A DNA stretch of 36,962 nt from JBBDMC01 sp964441935 (GTDB lineage: Bacteria; Pseudomonadota; Alphaproteobacteria; Rhizobiales; Kaistiaceae). How positions within the stretch are numbered: the first letter of the stretch is position 1; each line of letters starts with the position of its first letter. Shown here in pieces: positions 1-9,100 of this stretch. The position numbers were made by a program, and so were the translations under genes. The notes beneath the pieces are model-generated. The model saw only the letters and a program-made list of their open reading frames with translations. It searched no databases and had not been told where the DNA came from. Location of the stretch: assembly GCA_964441935.1 (NCBI GenBank), contig CAYTXI010000006.1, forward strand, positions 1 through 36,962, written 5' to 3'.

Positions 1-1
1 C

Positions 2-1270
2 TTCTGGTTCTGGGACCCGGTGGAGAACGCTTCGCTGATGCCGTGGCTGGCGACGACGGCGCTCCTCCATTCGGCGATCGTCATGGAGAAGCGGAACGCG
101 CTGAAAATCTGGACGGTGCTGTTGGCGATTCTCGCCTTTTCCCTGAGCCTGATCGGCACGTTTCTCGTCCGCTCCGGCGTGCTGACCTCGGTCCACACCT
201 TCGCCAGCGACCCGACCCGCGGCATCTTCATCCTCGCCATCCTCTGCGTGTTCATCGGCGGCGCGCTGGCGCTGTTTGCGTTCCGCGCCGGCGCGCTTCA
301 GCCCGGCGGCGTGTTCGCGCCGATCAGCCGCGAGGGGGCGCTCATCCTCAACAACATCTTCCTGACCGCCGCCGCCGCGACTGTAATCGTCGGCACGCTC
401 TACCCGTTGGCGCTGGAGGCGTTGACCGGCGCACGCATTTCCGTCGGCGCGCCGTTCTTCAATCTCACCTTCGTTCCGCTGATCGTTCCTCTTCTCATCA
501 TCGTTCCGTTCGGCCCGTTCCTCGCCTGGAAGCGCGGCGATCTCGTCGCGGCGGCTGAGCGCCTGGTGCTCGCGTTCGGCATCGCCGTTGTTGCGGCAAT
601 CGTCGCGGCGGCGCTGACCGGGGTGAAGTCGGCCCTGTCGCTGTTCGGCGTGTGGCTGGGCGTCTGGCTGGTCGCCGGCGCGCTGTCCGAGCTCGCCTTC
701 CGCGTGCGCCTCGGCAGCGTTTCGGTTGGCGAGAGCCTGAGGCGGCTCGCCGCGCTGCCGCGTTCGGCTGTGGGCACGACGCTCGCCCACGCCGGTGTCG
801 GCGTCACCGTGCTCGGCGTCGTCGTCGCCTCAACCTGGGGGAGCGAGCTCATCCGTTCCATGAAGCCCGGCGACACCGCAGAGATCGCCGGCTATACACT
901 GGCGCTCGACGGCTTTCAGCCCGTGACCGGCCCCAACTATCAAGAGACAGCCGTCCGCTTCACGGTCTCTCGGGGCGGTCGCGCGGTAGCGGAGATGGCG
1001 CCCTCGAAACGCGCGTTCGCGACGCGTGAGATGACAACGACCGAGGCGGCGATAAGCACCTTCGGTTTCTCCCAGCTCTATGTGTCTCTCGGCGAGATCG
1101 ACGCCGACGGAACGACCACGGTGCGCGCCTACTGGAAGCCTCTCGTCACGCTGATCTGGCTCGGCCCCATCGTCATGGCGCTCGGCGGCCTCTTGTCGCT
1201 GAGCGACCGCCGCCTCAGAGTCGGCGCACCGAGGCCCGCGCGACGGGTCCGCCCGGCGCCGGCGGAGTGA
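2..1270 (+). CDS. ccmF: Cytochrome c heme lyase subunit CcmF, C-terminal part (5' end outside window)
   Basis: CcmF is the integral membrane part of the heme lyase that attaches heme to apocytochrome c in the periplasm (system I). The reading frame is open from base 2, so the N-terminal part is missing. The window starts inside the WWD heme-handling signature (FWFWDPVENAS at bases 2-34). Several hydrophobic segments follow, then a long periplasmic loop (about residues 270-370 of the visible part) and a last membrane span ending in an Arg-rich tail. The stop overlaps the GTG start of ccmH by 4 bases, so the two are translationally coupled. The order ccmF-ccmH-degP matches the known rhizobial cycK-cycL-degP arrangement. 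Identification is secure. The GTG near base 20 is only the first start codon in view and not the true start. Confidence 0.95.
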   Translation, partial: FWFWDPVENASLMPWLATTALLHSAIVMEKRNALKIWTVLLAILAFSLSLIGTFLVRSGVLTSVHTFASDPTRGIFILAILCVFIGGALALFAFRAGALQPGGVFAPISREGALILNNIFLTAAAATVIVGTLYPLALEALTGARISVGAPFFNLTFVPLIVPLLIIVPFGPFLAWKRGDLVAAAERLVLAFGIAVVAAIVAAALTGVKSALSLFGVWLGVWLVAGALSELAFRVRLGSVSVGESLRRLAALPRSAVGTTLAHAGVGVTVLGVVVASTWGSELIRSMKPGDTAEIAGYTLALDGFQPVTGPNYQETAVRFTVSRGGRAVAEMAPSKRAFATREMTTTEAAISTFGFSQLYVSLGEIDADGTTTVRAYWKPLVTLIWLGPIVMALGGLLSLSDRRLRVGAPRPARRVRPAPAE

Positions 1271-1761
1271 GGGCCGTGCAGCGGCTACTTCAAACGCTTG
1301 TGCTGATCGCCACCGTCATGCTGACCGTTCCGGCCGGGGCGGTACAGCCGGATGAGATGCTCGCCGACCCGGCATTGGAGGCGCGTGCGCGCGCCTTGTC
1401 CGCCGAGCTGCGCTGCATGGTTTGCCAGAACCAATCGATCGACGATTCCGACGCGCCGCTTGCGCGCGACCTGCGCATCCTCATTCGCGAGCGGCTGACC
1501 GCCGGCGATACCGACGGCGAGGTCGTCGACTTTCTGGTCGCCCGCTACGGCGAGTTCATCCTGCTGAAGCCGCGGGTCGGCGCGCACACAATACTGCTGT
1601 GGGCAGTGCCGCCGGCCGTCCTCCTGATCGGCGCCGTCGTCGCGGTGGTTGGCTATCGCAGGCGGCGAACGGCGAGCCCGCCGAAACCCCTGGATGCAGG
1701 CGAGGAGGGGGCGCTCGAAAAGCTCCTGTCCGCTCATTCGGGCACCGACGATAAAGCGTAA
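1267..1761 (+). CDS. ccmH: Cytochrome c maturation protein CcmH (CycL)
   Basis: CcmH is a membrane-anchored periplasmic thiol-disulfide protein that keeps the CXXCH cysteines of apocytochrome c reduced for heme ligation. The 164-residue product has an N-terminal hydrophobic signal (residues about 6-25). The family motif LRCMVCQNQSI carries the redox pair C50 and C53, and is followed by the helical domain ending in YGEFILLKPR. A C-terminal membrane span (about 107-130) precedes a basic tail. The GTG start overlaps the ccmF stop by 4 bases, typical of translational coupling. It is the short single-domain form, without the fused CcmI-like TPR part seen in enterobacteria. It is the last gene of the ccm operon here, and degP follows after a 142-base gap. 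Confidence 0.95.
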   Translation: MRAVQRLLQTLVLIATVMLTVPAGAVQPDEMLADPALEARARALSAELRCMVCQNQSIDDSDAPLARDLRILIRERLTAGDTDGEVVDFLVARYGEFILLKPRVGAHTILLWAVPPAVLLIGAVVAVVGYRRRRTASPPKPLDAGEEGALEKLLSAHSGTDDKA

Positions 1762-1903
1762 GAATCAACGGCTTCGTCAACATTACGGAAGTTTAATCCG
1801 GCCGACAGTCGTCTGTAAGGTCGCCGTCTCCATATTGGTCGCCGAAAGCGGCGCGACTCCCCCTCCAGAAGCGCCGACCCGATCAGCCCCGATGGAGTCT
1901 CCC

Positions 1904-3406
1904 ATGGACGGCCGCAATTCTCCTCCCCAACACAAGCCAATCGCTCGCCCGGCGACGCTCGCCGTAGCCGCGCTCGCGCTGATCCTTGGCGGCGCCATCG
2001 CCGGCAGCTCGCTCGACCTGACCCGGACAACCCCGGCCTACGCCGACGCGGTAACGGTGCAGGGCGTCGAACCGCTGAGCTTCGCCGACGTCGTCGACAA
2101 GGTGCGCCCGGCGGTGGTCAGCGTCCGCGTCAAGTCCGCGGCCCAGACCACCAGCAGCGAAGATTTTCCGTTCTTCGATCTTCCGCCCGGTTCGCCGATG
2201 GAGCGTTTCTTCCGGCAGTTTCGCCAAGAGAACCCGCAGTTTCAGCCACCGCGTTCGCGCCCGAACATGAGCCTCGGCTCGGGCTTCTTCATCTCCGACG
2301 ACGGCTACGTGGTGACCAACAACCACGTGATCGACGAGGAACAGTCGGTGACGGTAATCACCGACGACGGCACCGAGTACAACGCTGAAGTCATCGGCTC
2401 GGACGACCGCACCGACCTGGCGCTGCTCAAGATCGACGCCAACACCACCTTCACCTACGTCAAGTTCGCAGGGACCGAGCCGCGCGTGGGCGACTGGGTG
2501 GTCGCCGTCGGCAATCCGTTCGGTCTCGGCGGCACGGTGACCGCCGGCATCATCTCAGCTCACGGCCGCCAGATCGGCGCCGGCCCATACGACGATTTCC
2601 TGCAGATCGACGCGGCAGTGAACCGCGGCAACTCCGGTGGCCCGGCGTTCAATTTCAAGGGCGAGGTCGTCGGCGTCAACACCGCGATCTTCTCTCCGTC
2701 GGGCGGCAATGTCGGCATCGCCTTCGCCATTCCCGCCTCGACCGCCGAGCGGATCGTCAATGACCTTAGGGACAACGGGGCCATCGTTCGCGGCTGGCTG
2801 GGCGTGCAGATCCAGTCCATCACCCGCGACATCGCCGACGGCCTCGGCCTGACCGACGCCAACGGCGCCCTCGTCGGAGATGTCACCGCGGACAGCCCCG
2901 CCGCCAAGGCCGGGTTCAAGGTCGGCGACGCGATCGTCGAAGTCGACGGCCAGACCGTGAAGGACTCGCGCGACCTGGCACTGCGCATCTCCAGCAAGGA
3001 CCCCGGTGACACCGTCACTATCGCCTACTGGCGGGACGGCCAACGCCATCAGGCCGACGTGACGCTGGGGACGCTGCCGCCGCAGGACCAGCTCGCTTCA
3101 CTCGGCAACGAGTCCCCCGCCGAGCCCATGTCGTCGTCCCTGGACGAGTTCGGCATGACGGTGTCTTCGTCGGAGGACGGGCCCGGCGTCGTCGTGGCCG
3201 AGGTTGACCCCAACGGCCAGGCCGCGGAGCGCGGTCTGCAGTCTGGCGACGTGATCCTGTCGGTGGGCGACAGCCAGGTGAGCAAACCCAGTGACGTCGA
3301 GAAGATGATCGCGCAGGCCAAGGCCGACGGCCGCAAGGCGGTCCTGCTCAGGATCCAGTCGGGCGATCGCTCGCAGTTCGTCGCGCTGAGCTTCGCCCGC
3401 GGCTAG
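1904..3406 (+). CDS. degP: DegP/HtrA-family periplasmic serine protease (DegQ/Do type)
   Basis: A periplasmic protease/chaperone that degrades misfolded envelope proteins. With the ATG at 1904 the product has 500 residues. An N-terminal signal is visible (hydrophobic residues 17-34, possible cleavage after AYA near 47). The trypsin-like domain holds H141 (NNHVID), D171 (DRTDLALL) and S244 (GNSGGP), a complete catalytic triad. Two PDZ domains follow at about 270-365 and 400-495. The frame stays open upstream to 1649, inside ccmH, and another ATG lies at 1892. GGAG at 1894-1897 sits 6 bases before 1904, and the signal peptide begins just after it, so 1904 is preferred. A strong terminator follows the stop. 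The downstream two-component genes may belong to the envelope-stress context, but that is inferred only from position. Confidence 0.95.
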   Translation: MDGRNSPPQHKPIARPATLAVAALALILGGAIAGSSLDLTRTTPAYADAVTVQGVEPLSFADVVDKVRPAVVSVRVKSAAQTTSSEDFPFFDLPPGSPMERFFRQFRQENPQFQPPRSRPNMSLGSGFFISDDGYVVTNNHVIDEEQSVTVITDDGTEYNAEVIGSDDRTDLALLKIDANTTFTYVKFAGTEPRVGDWVVAVGNPFGLGGTVTAGIISAHGRQIGAGPYDDFLQIDAAVNRGNSGGPAFNFKGEVVGVNTAIFSPSGGNVGIAFAIPASTAERIVNDLRDNGAIVRGWLGVQIQSITRDIADGLGLTDANGALVGDVTADSPAAKAGFKVGDAIVEVDGQTVKDSRDLALRISSKDPGDTVTIAYWRDGQRHQADVTLGTLPPQDQLASLGNESPAEPMSSSLDEFGMTVSSSEDGPGVVVAEVDPNGQAAERGLQSGDVILSVGDSQVSKPSDVEKMIAQAKADGRKAVLLRIQSGDRSQFVALSFARG

Positions 3407-3464
3407 CCCCCCGCGAACGGCGGAACGGCTCTCGATTGTCGCCCCGAGGCTTCCGCCGACGCTG

Positions 3465-3500
3465 ACGGCAGGCCGGCCCCCCCGGCCTGCCGTTTCCTTT
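3465..3500 (+). terminator. Rho-independent terminator after degP
   Basis: A perfect 12-bp GC-rich stem (3465-3476 pairing with 3482-3493) with a 5-C loop is followed by the pyrimidine-rich run TTCCTTTC. It lies about 60 bases after the degP stop and before the response regulator gene, so it should separate the ccm/degP unit from the two-component operon. Confidence 0.75.
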
Positions 3501-3546
3501 CAGGGCCGATTCCTGGGCTCGGCCTTTGGTGTATATGGGTCGCGCC

Positions 3547-4227
3547 ATGCGCATCCTGCTGATCGAAGACGACAAGGAAGCGGCCGCCTACCTCGCCCGG
3601 GCGCTGCGCGAGGCCGGCCACGTTCCCGAGCTTGCCGCTGACGGCGACACCGGCGCGGCGATGGCCGCAGACGGTGGCTACGACGTCCTCGTCGTCGACC
3701 GCATGCTGCCCAAACGCGATGGGCTGGCCGTCATCGAAGGCCTGCGCGCCGGCGGCGACCAAACCCCCGCCCTCATTCTCTCCGCTCTCGGCCAAGTCGA
3801 CGACCGGGTCGTCGGCCTGCGCGCCGGCGGCGACGACTACCTGCCGAAGCCATATGCGTTCACGGAACTGCTCGCTCGTGTCGAGGCCTTGGGTCGCCGC
3901 CGGCGGCCCAGCGCATCCGACACCGTCCTCACCGTCGGCGACCTCGCACTTGACCGCCTCGCTCATACGGTGACCCGCGCCGGCCAAGCCGTTCCGCTTC
4001 AGCCGCGCGAATTCCGCCTGCTCGAGTGCCTGATGCAGCACGCCGGCCAGGTGGTGACGCGCACGATGCTGCTCGAGAACGTCTGGGAGTATCATTTCGA
4101 CCCCCAGACCAACGTCATCGACGTGCATATCTCCCGACTGCGGGCCAAGATCGACAAGGGTTTCGGCGAGCCGCTCCTGCACACCATCCGCGGTGCCGGA
4201 TATATGATCCGTGACCCCGCTCGGTAA
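3547..4227 (+). CDS. Two-component response regulator, OmpR/PhoB family
   Basis: A DNA-binding response regulator. With the ATG at 3547 it has 226 residues. The receiver domain (1-115) shows the acidic pocket IEDD at 7-9, the phospho-acceptor D51 in VVDRMLP, S79 and K101 in LPKPY. A winged-helix effector domain (about 125-222) ends in the family signature of DVHISRLRAKID and IRGAGY. The frame is open from a TTG at 3526, but the receiver domain starts exactly at the 3547 ATG. Its last 17 bases overlap the histidine kinase gene, so the two form a cognate pair in one operon. The family resembles regulators next to degP in rhizobia. The stimulus and target genes cannot be read from the sequence. 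Confidence 0.93.
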   Translation: MRILLIEDDKEAAAYLARALREAGHVPELAADGDTGAAMAADGGYDVLVVDRMLPKRDGLAVIEGLRAGGDQTPALILSALGQVDDRVVGLRAGGDDYLPKPYAFTELLARVEALGRRRRPSASDTVLTVGDLALDRLAHTVTRAGQAVPLQPREFRLLECLMQHAGQVVTRTMLLENVWEYHFDPQTNVIDVHISRLRAKIDKGFGEPLLHTIRGAGYMIRDPAR

Positions 4228-5599
4228 GGTCGTCCGCACCACGGCGTTCAAGCTGTCGGCGATCTACATCGCGGTCTTCTCCGCCTTCTCCGTCTTCTTC
4301 GTCCTCTACATCGCCTATTCGACCAACGTCCTGCTCAACCGGCAGGTCCACGAGACGATTGCCGCCGAACTGCTCGGCCTCAGCCAGCAGTACCGCATCG
4401 GCGGCCTGCCGGCTGTCGTCTCGGCGATCGAACAGCGCGCCTACCAGCCCGGTGCAAGCCTCTACCTCATCACCGACGTCTCCGGGCGCATCCTCGCGGG
4501 CAACGTTACCGAGGTGTCGAGCGAGCTTCTCGAGCGCGCCGGTGTCGACCCCGTGACCGTCACCTACGACCGCTACGCCGGGGACGCCGCCGAGCGCACG
4601 GCGATGGTCCAGGTCGTGCGGCTGCCGAGCGGCTTTCGCATTCTGGTCGGGCGCGACATCGGCGAGCGCGAGCAGTTTCGCGGCATCATCGGTGCGGCGC
4701 TCGCTTGGGCGCTGGCGTTGATGATCGGCCTGGCGCTCCTCTCCTGGGTATTCGTCAGCCGCCGGGTCCTGAAGCGCATCGACTCGCTTTCCGCATCGAG
4801 CCGCCGCATCATGTCGGGCGATCTCTCCGGCCGGCTGGAGATCACCGGCACCGGCGACGAGTTCGATCGCCTGGCCGACAGCCTCAACGCCATGCTCGAC
4901 CGGATCGAACACCTCCTGTACGGGCTGAAGGACGTCTCCGACAACATCGCCCACGATCTCAAGACGCCGCTGAGCCGCCTGCGCAACCGGGTCGAGACCG
5001 CGCTCGCCGGCCCGGCAGACACCGAGCGCTACCGTGCCGCGCTGGAGGCGACGATCGAGGAGTCGGACGCACTCATCAAGACGTTCAACGCGCTTTTGAT
5101 GATCGCCCGCATCGAGGCGGGCTCACCCGACGGCGCCACGAGCGAGGTCGACATGAGCGCCATCGTCCGCGACGTGGTCGAACTCTACGAGCCGGCCGCG
5201 GAAGAGGCGGGTGTTGCGCTCAAGGTGGACACGCCGGAACCCGTCGTGCTGAGGGGCAACCGCGAGCTCCTTGGCCAAGCCCTCGCCAACCTCGTCGACA
5301 ACGCCATCAAGCACGGCGCCGCCGCCGGTCCGACCGCGCCGCGTGAGGTGGCGATCGCGACCGCGCGCGACGGCGTTGCGTTGGTCCTCACCGTCGCCGA
5401 CCGCGGCCCCGGCATCCCTGCGGCCGACCGCGAGCGCGTGCTCCAGCGCTTCGTCCGCCTCGAGGAAAGCCGCTCCGAGCCCGGCAGCGGCCTCGGCTTG
5501 AGCCTTGTCGCGGCTGTCGCGCGCCTTCACGATGGCACGATCGCGCTCGGCGACGCGGGTCCGGGGCTTGTCGTGACGATGCGATTGCCGATCAGATAG
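4211..5599 (+). CDS. Membrane sensor histidine kinase with HAMP domain (partner of the preceding regulator)
   Basis: A 462-residue sensor kinase starting at a GTG inside the end of the response regulator gene. It has transmembrane segment 1 (about 14-36), a periplasmic sensor region (38-155), transmembrane segment 2 (about 160-182) and a HAMP linker (183-236). The dimerization/phosphoacceptor domain carries H248 in NIAHDLKTPLSRL. The ATPase domain has an N box (NLVDNAIKHG), G1 (DRGPGIP), an F box (RFVRLEESR) and G2 (GSGLGLSLV). All residues needed for autophosphorylation are present. The HDLKTPLSRL form of the H box groups it with OmpR-type partner kinases of the QseC/PhoQ kind. The periplasmic domain has no recognisable ligand-binding motif. 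Confidence 0.93.
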   Translation: MTPLGKVVRTTAFKLSAIYIAVFSAFSVFFVLYIAYSTNVLLNRQVHETIAAELLGLSQQYRIGGLPAVVSAIEQRAYQPGASLYLITDVSGRILAGNVTEVSSELLERAGVDPVTVTYDRYAGDAAERTAMVQVVRLPSGFRILVGRDIGEREQFRGIIGAALAWALALMIGLALLSWVFVSRRVLKRIDSLSASSRRIMSGDLSGRLEITGTGDEFDRLADSLNAMLDRIEHLLYGLKDVSDNIAHDLKTPLSRLRNRVETALAGPADTERYRAALEATIEESDALIKTFNALLMIARIEAGSPDGATSEVDMSAIVRDVVELYEPAAEEAGVALKVDTPEPVVLRGNRELLGQALANLVDNAIKHGAAAGPTAPREVAIATARDGVALVLTVADRGPGIPAADRERVLQRFVRLEESRSEPGSGLGLSLVAAVARLHDGTIALGDAGPGLVVTMRLPIR

Positions 5600-5666
5600 G
5601 CGGCTGTAACACTTTAGCTTCTTTTCGTGCTGTGCCGACGCCACCCGTTCTATCCGCGGCCTTTCG

Positions 5667-5693
5667 TTGAACGCGCTGGCGATGTCATATATG
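5667..5693 (+). promoter_or_regulatory. Possible promoter/operator upstream of the HicB-HicA-like pair
   Basis: TTGAAC (5667-5672) and TATATG (5688-5693) with a 15-base gap resemble a sub-optimal sigma-70 promoter about 35 bases before the antitoxin-like gene. The -10 region lies within an ATGT...ACAT imperfect dyad around CATATATG, which could be an operator. This is pattern only, with a spacer shorter than the preferred 17 bases. Confidence 0.3.
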
Positions 5694-5727
5694 CACATTG
5701 GGAACGCGGGGCTCCGCGAGGTGCGAT

Positions 5728-5985
5728 ATGGCAGCTGATCTTATCGTGGTAAAGGCGGCGCGCGACCCGGAAGCACGGGTCTGGTACGTCGAATCAAGCG
5801 ATTTACCCGGTCTCAATCTGGAAGCCGATACGCTCGATGCGCTGATCGAGAAACTCCCGGGAGCCGTCCTCGACTTGCTCGAGGAAGGGGCTCTCGGTGA
5901 ACGGCCAGAGCTTGCGTCCGGCGACGTGCCCATAGAACTGATCGCCCACGCCAGCACGCGTCTGCGCATTCCCGTCCGCTCGTGA
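5728..5985 (+). CDS. DUF1902 / HicB-like antitoxin-type protein
   Basis: A small protein of 85 residues whose body matches the DUF1902/HicB-like fold. A beta-rich start (ADLIVVKAARDPEARVWYV) is followed by the SDLPGL turn and the EADTLDALIEKL helix typical of HicB partial-RNaseH antitoxins. The start at 5728 is supported by GAGGT five bases upstream. Its stop overlaps the GTG start of the HicA-like gene by 4 bases, so the two form a toxin-antitoxin-type pair with the antitoxin first. Unusually, no helix-turn-helix or ribbon-helix-helix segment is visible after the domain. The tail is only about 30 residues, so whether it represses its own promoter is unclear. Local sequence is less GC-rich than neighbouring genes, consistent with acquisition. 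Confidence 0.8.
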   Translation: MAADLIVVKAARDPEARVWYVESSDLPGLNLEADTLDALIEKLPGAVLDLLEEGALGERPELASGDVPIELIAHASTRLRIPVRS

Positions 5986-6176
5986 AGGACTATGGCAAGG
6001 ACGTCCGCAAGAAGCTTGACGACGCGGGTTGCAAGTTTGTGCGGCACGGTCGCGGCGACCACGATGTCTGGCTGAGCCCCTTGTCCGCACGGCCGTTGAC
6101 AGTGCCCGTGAAGATCAGGTCGCGGCATCTGGCCAACAAGATTCTCAAGGATGCCGGCCTTCCGAAGGCATTCTAG
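5982..6176 (+). CDS. hicA: HicA-like toxin (YcfA family mRNA interferase)
   Basis: A 64-residue protein of the HicA/YcfA family, double-stranded-RNA-binding-fold ribonucleases that cleave mRNA without the ribosome. Family features are visible: an N-terminal helix with a DAGCKFVRHGRGDHDVW strand-turn, where H27 in the GDH triplet is the expected catalytic histidine. A strand with VPVKIRSRHL follows, then the final helix ANKILKDAGLP. The usual family triplet is G-S/K-H, so GDH is a mild variant. The GTG start overlaps the stop of the DUF1902 gene, which supports co-translation. The stop (6174-6176) lies directly before the ribosome binding site of glnE, so this pair is transcriptionally linked to glnE. 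Confidence 0.82.
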   Translation: MKDYGKDVRKKLDDAGCKFVRHGRGDHDVWLSPLSARPLTVPVKIRSRHLANKILKDAGLPKAF

Positions 6177-6183
6177 GGATAAC

Positions 6184-9100
6184 GTGACCAAGCAAGCTGG
6201 CCGCTCCGATCGTGCACGTCACGCCACCGGTCAATCGTCTCGCCGGACGTCGCTTGCCGGCGCCATCGCCCCGCGTCTGCGGCCTGCCAGTGCCGTACGC
6301 ACCAAGGTGCGGATCGCCGAGCTGAACGCGGCGGCCGAAAAGGCCGGAGTAGCGAAGGCGCTCGCCGGGCCGCTCAAACGGAACAACGTCGGCCCGTTCC
6401 TGGCGGCGGTCATGGATGCCTCGCCGTTTCTGCGGTCGCTAATCCTCGACGACCCGGAGCGCCTGGCGTCGATCCTCGACGACGACTGGGCTGCGCGGCT
6501 GAAACGGGTGAGCGGGCGGGTCGCGAGGTCTTGGAAGACCGTCACGGCAGAGGAGCTCATGGGCGCGCTCCGCCGCGCGCGTCAGGATGTGGCGCTTGTC
6601 ACCGCGCTTGCCGACCTCGGTGGCGTCGCCAACGTTGTCCAGGTAACCGCAGCGCTCACCGATTTCGCCGACGCCGCGCTCGTCGCCGCCGTCAACGGCC
6701 TGCTGCGCGAAGCCGCCGAGGCCGGCGACATCGCGCTCGCCGATCCCGCGAACCCGGCCGAAGGCTCCGGCTGGATCGTCCTCGGCATGGGCAAGCTCGG
6801 CGCCGGCGAGCTCAACTATTCGAGTGACGTCGATCTGATCGTCCTCTTCGATCCCGCCGTCGTGCGCCTGTCGGAGGGCAGGGAGCCGCAGGAGTTGTTC
6901 GTGCGCCTGACCCGGCGCCTCGTCGCGCTGCTCCAGGAGCACACGGCCGACGGTTATGTGTTCCGCGTCGACCTCCGCCTGAGACCCGACCCCGGCGCCA
7001 CCAGCATCGCCATCTCGACCGAGGCGGCGCTCCTCTATTACGAGAGCCAAGGCCAGAACTGGGAGCGCGCCGCGCTGATCAAGGCGCGGCCCGTCGCCGG
7101 CGACAAGGCGGCCGGCGACGCCTTCCTCGCCGAGCTTGCCCCTTACATCTGGCGGAAGTACCTCGACTACGCCGCCATCGCCGACATTCATTCGATCAAA
7201 CGGCAAATCCACGACCATCGCGGCCACGCCGAGGTTGCCGTCGCCGGCCACAACATCAAGCTCGGCCGCGGCGGCATCCGCGAGATCGAGTTCTTCGTGC
7301 AGACCCAGCAACTGATCGCCGGCGGCCGCCACCTGGACCTGCGCGGTCGCCGCACGCTCGACATGCTCGCTGCCCTTGCCAAGGGCGGGTGGATCGACGC
7401 CTCCACCCGCGACGCGATGGCGAGCGCCTATCACGACCTGCGCGTGGTCGAGCATTGCCTGCAAATGATCGCCGACGCGCAGACCCACACGCTGCCGGAG
7501 GACGATGAGGACCTTTCCGTGATCGCCCGCATGGCCGGCTACCGCGACGTCAGCGCGTTCCGAAACGCGCTGACCAAAACGCTCAACGTCGTTCGCGACC
7601 GTTATGTCGGCCTGTTCGAGCACGCGCCGGCCCTCGCCTCCGCCGTCGGCAGCCTGGTGTTCACCGGCGATACCGACGACCCGGAAACGCTCGCCACCCT
7701 TTCCCGCCTCGGCTACCGCCAGCCGAACGATGTCTGCCGCATCGTGCGCGACTGGCATCACGGCCGCTACCCGGCGACCCGCTCGGCAAGCGCGCGCGAG
7801 CGCTTGACCGAGTTTGTCCCCGTGCTCATCGAGACCCTGGCGAGCGCCGAAAACGCCGACGCGGCGTTCCGCGCGTTCGACCGTTTCCTGGCACGCATGC
7901 CGGCGGCCGTGCAGCTCATTTCCCTGCTTCAGTCCAAGCCGCAGCTGCTCAACCTGTTGGCGATGATCCTCGCCGCCGCGCCGCGGCTCGCCGAGACGAT
8001 CATCGCGCGCACGCACGTACTCGATTCAGTGATCGAGCCGGCGTTCTTCGACCGACTTCCGGCCCGGGCGACGCTGGCCGAGCTGTTGGCGGCAGGCCTC
8101 GCCGAAGCCGAGACTTTCGAGGACGTTCTCGACCACGCGCGCATCTTCGGTCAGGAGCAGGCTTTCCTGATCGGCGTGCGGGTGCTGGCGGGCACCGTCA
8201 GCGTCCGCCAGGCAGGTCACGCCTACAGCGACCTCGCCGACGTTCTGGTGTCGACGCTCTTCGACACGGTCAGGCGCGAATTCGAGGCGGCCCATGGCAC
8301 CCTGCGCGGCGGTCACGCGGCGCTTCTCGCGCTCGGCCGCCTCGGCGGCCGCGAGATGACCGCCGCCTCCGACCTCGATCTCATTCTGCTCTACGACTTT
8401 GACGAGCGAGCCACGGCGTCGACCGGCGAGAAACCACTACCCCCGAGTCAATACTACACCCGCCTGACCCAACGGTTGCTCGCCGCCCTGTCGGCGCCGA
8501 CGACGGAGGGTAAGCTGTACGCGGTCGACTTTCGCTTGCGGCCGTCGGGACGCTCGGGTCCGCTCGCCACCCACATCGATGCCTTCTCCACTTACCAGGC
8601 CAAGAGCGCCTGGAGCTGGGAGCACATGGCGCTGACCCGCGCCCGCGCCATCGCCGGGGACCGCCGCCTGATCGCCCGCGCCGGCGACGAGATCGCCGGA
8701 ATTGTCCGAACGGCGCACCCACGCAAGAAGACGATCGCCGATGTTCTCGAGATGCGGGCGATGGTCGAGGCAGCGAAAGGCGGGGAGGGCGCGTGGGACC
8801 TGAAACAGGCTCCAGGTGGCCTGGTCGACATCGAGTTCATCGCCCAGGCGTTGCAACTGATCCACGGCGCGAAGCATCCCGACTTGCTGTCGACCGAGAC
8901 CGAGGCGGTACTATCGGCGGCGGCCAGGGCCGGTGTTTTGCCCGCTAGCGAGGCTGAGATACTGCTGCCCGCGCTCCACCTCTACCAGGCGCTGATCCAG
9001 ATCCTGAGGCTGTGTGTCGAGGGTGTGTTCGACCCGGAGCAAGCGCCGCGCGGACTTCTCGACCGACTGGCGCAGGCCGGCGAGCTTCCCGATTTCGCCA

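Noticed and set aside
1649..1903. Longer version of the DegP gene starting inside ccmH
   Set aside because: The extension overlaps ccmH, lacks a ribosome site and places residues before a normal signal peptide; GGAG before 1904 fits better.
6439..8016. Long antisense open frame (525 codons) opposite glnE
   Set aside because: GC-rich DNA produces long antisense frames in phase with a real gene; composition is Arg/Gly/Asp/Val-rich and no family is recognisable, while glnE shows complete motifs.
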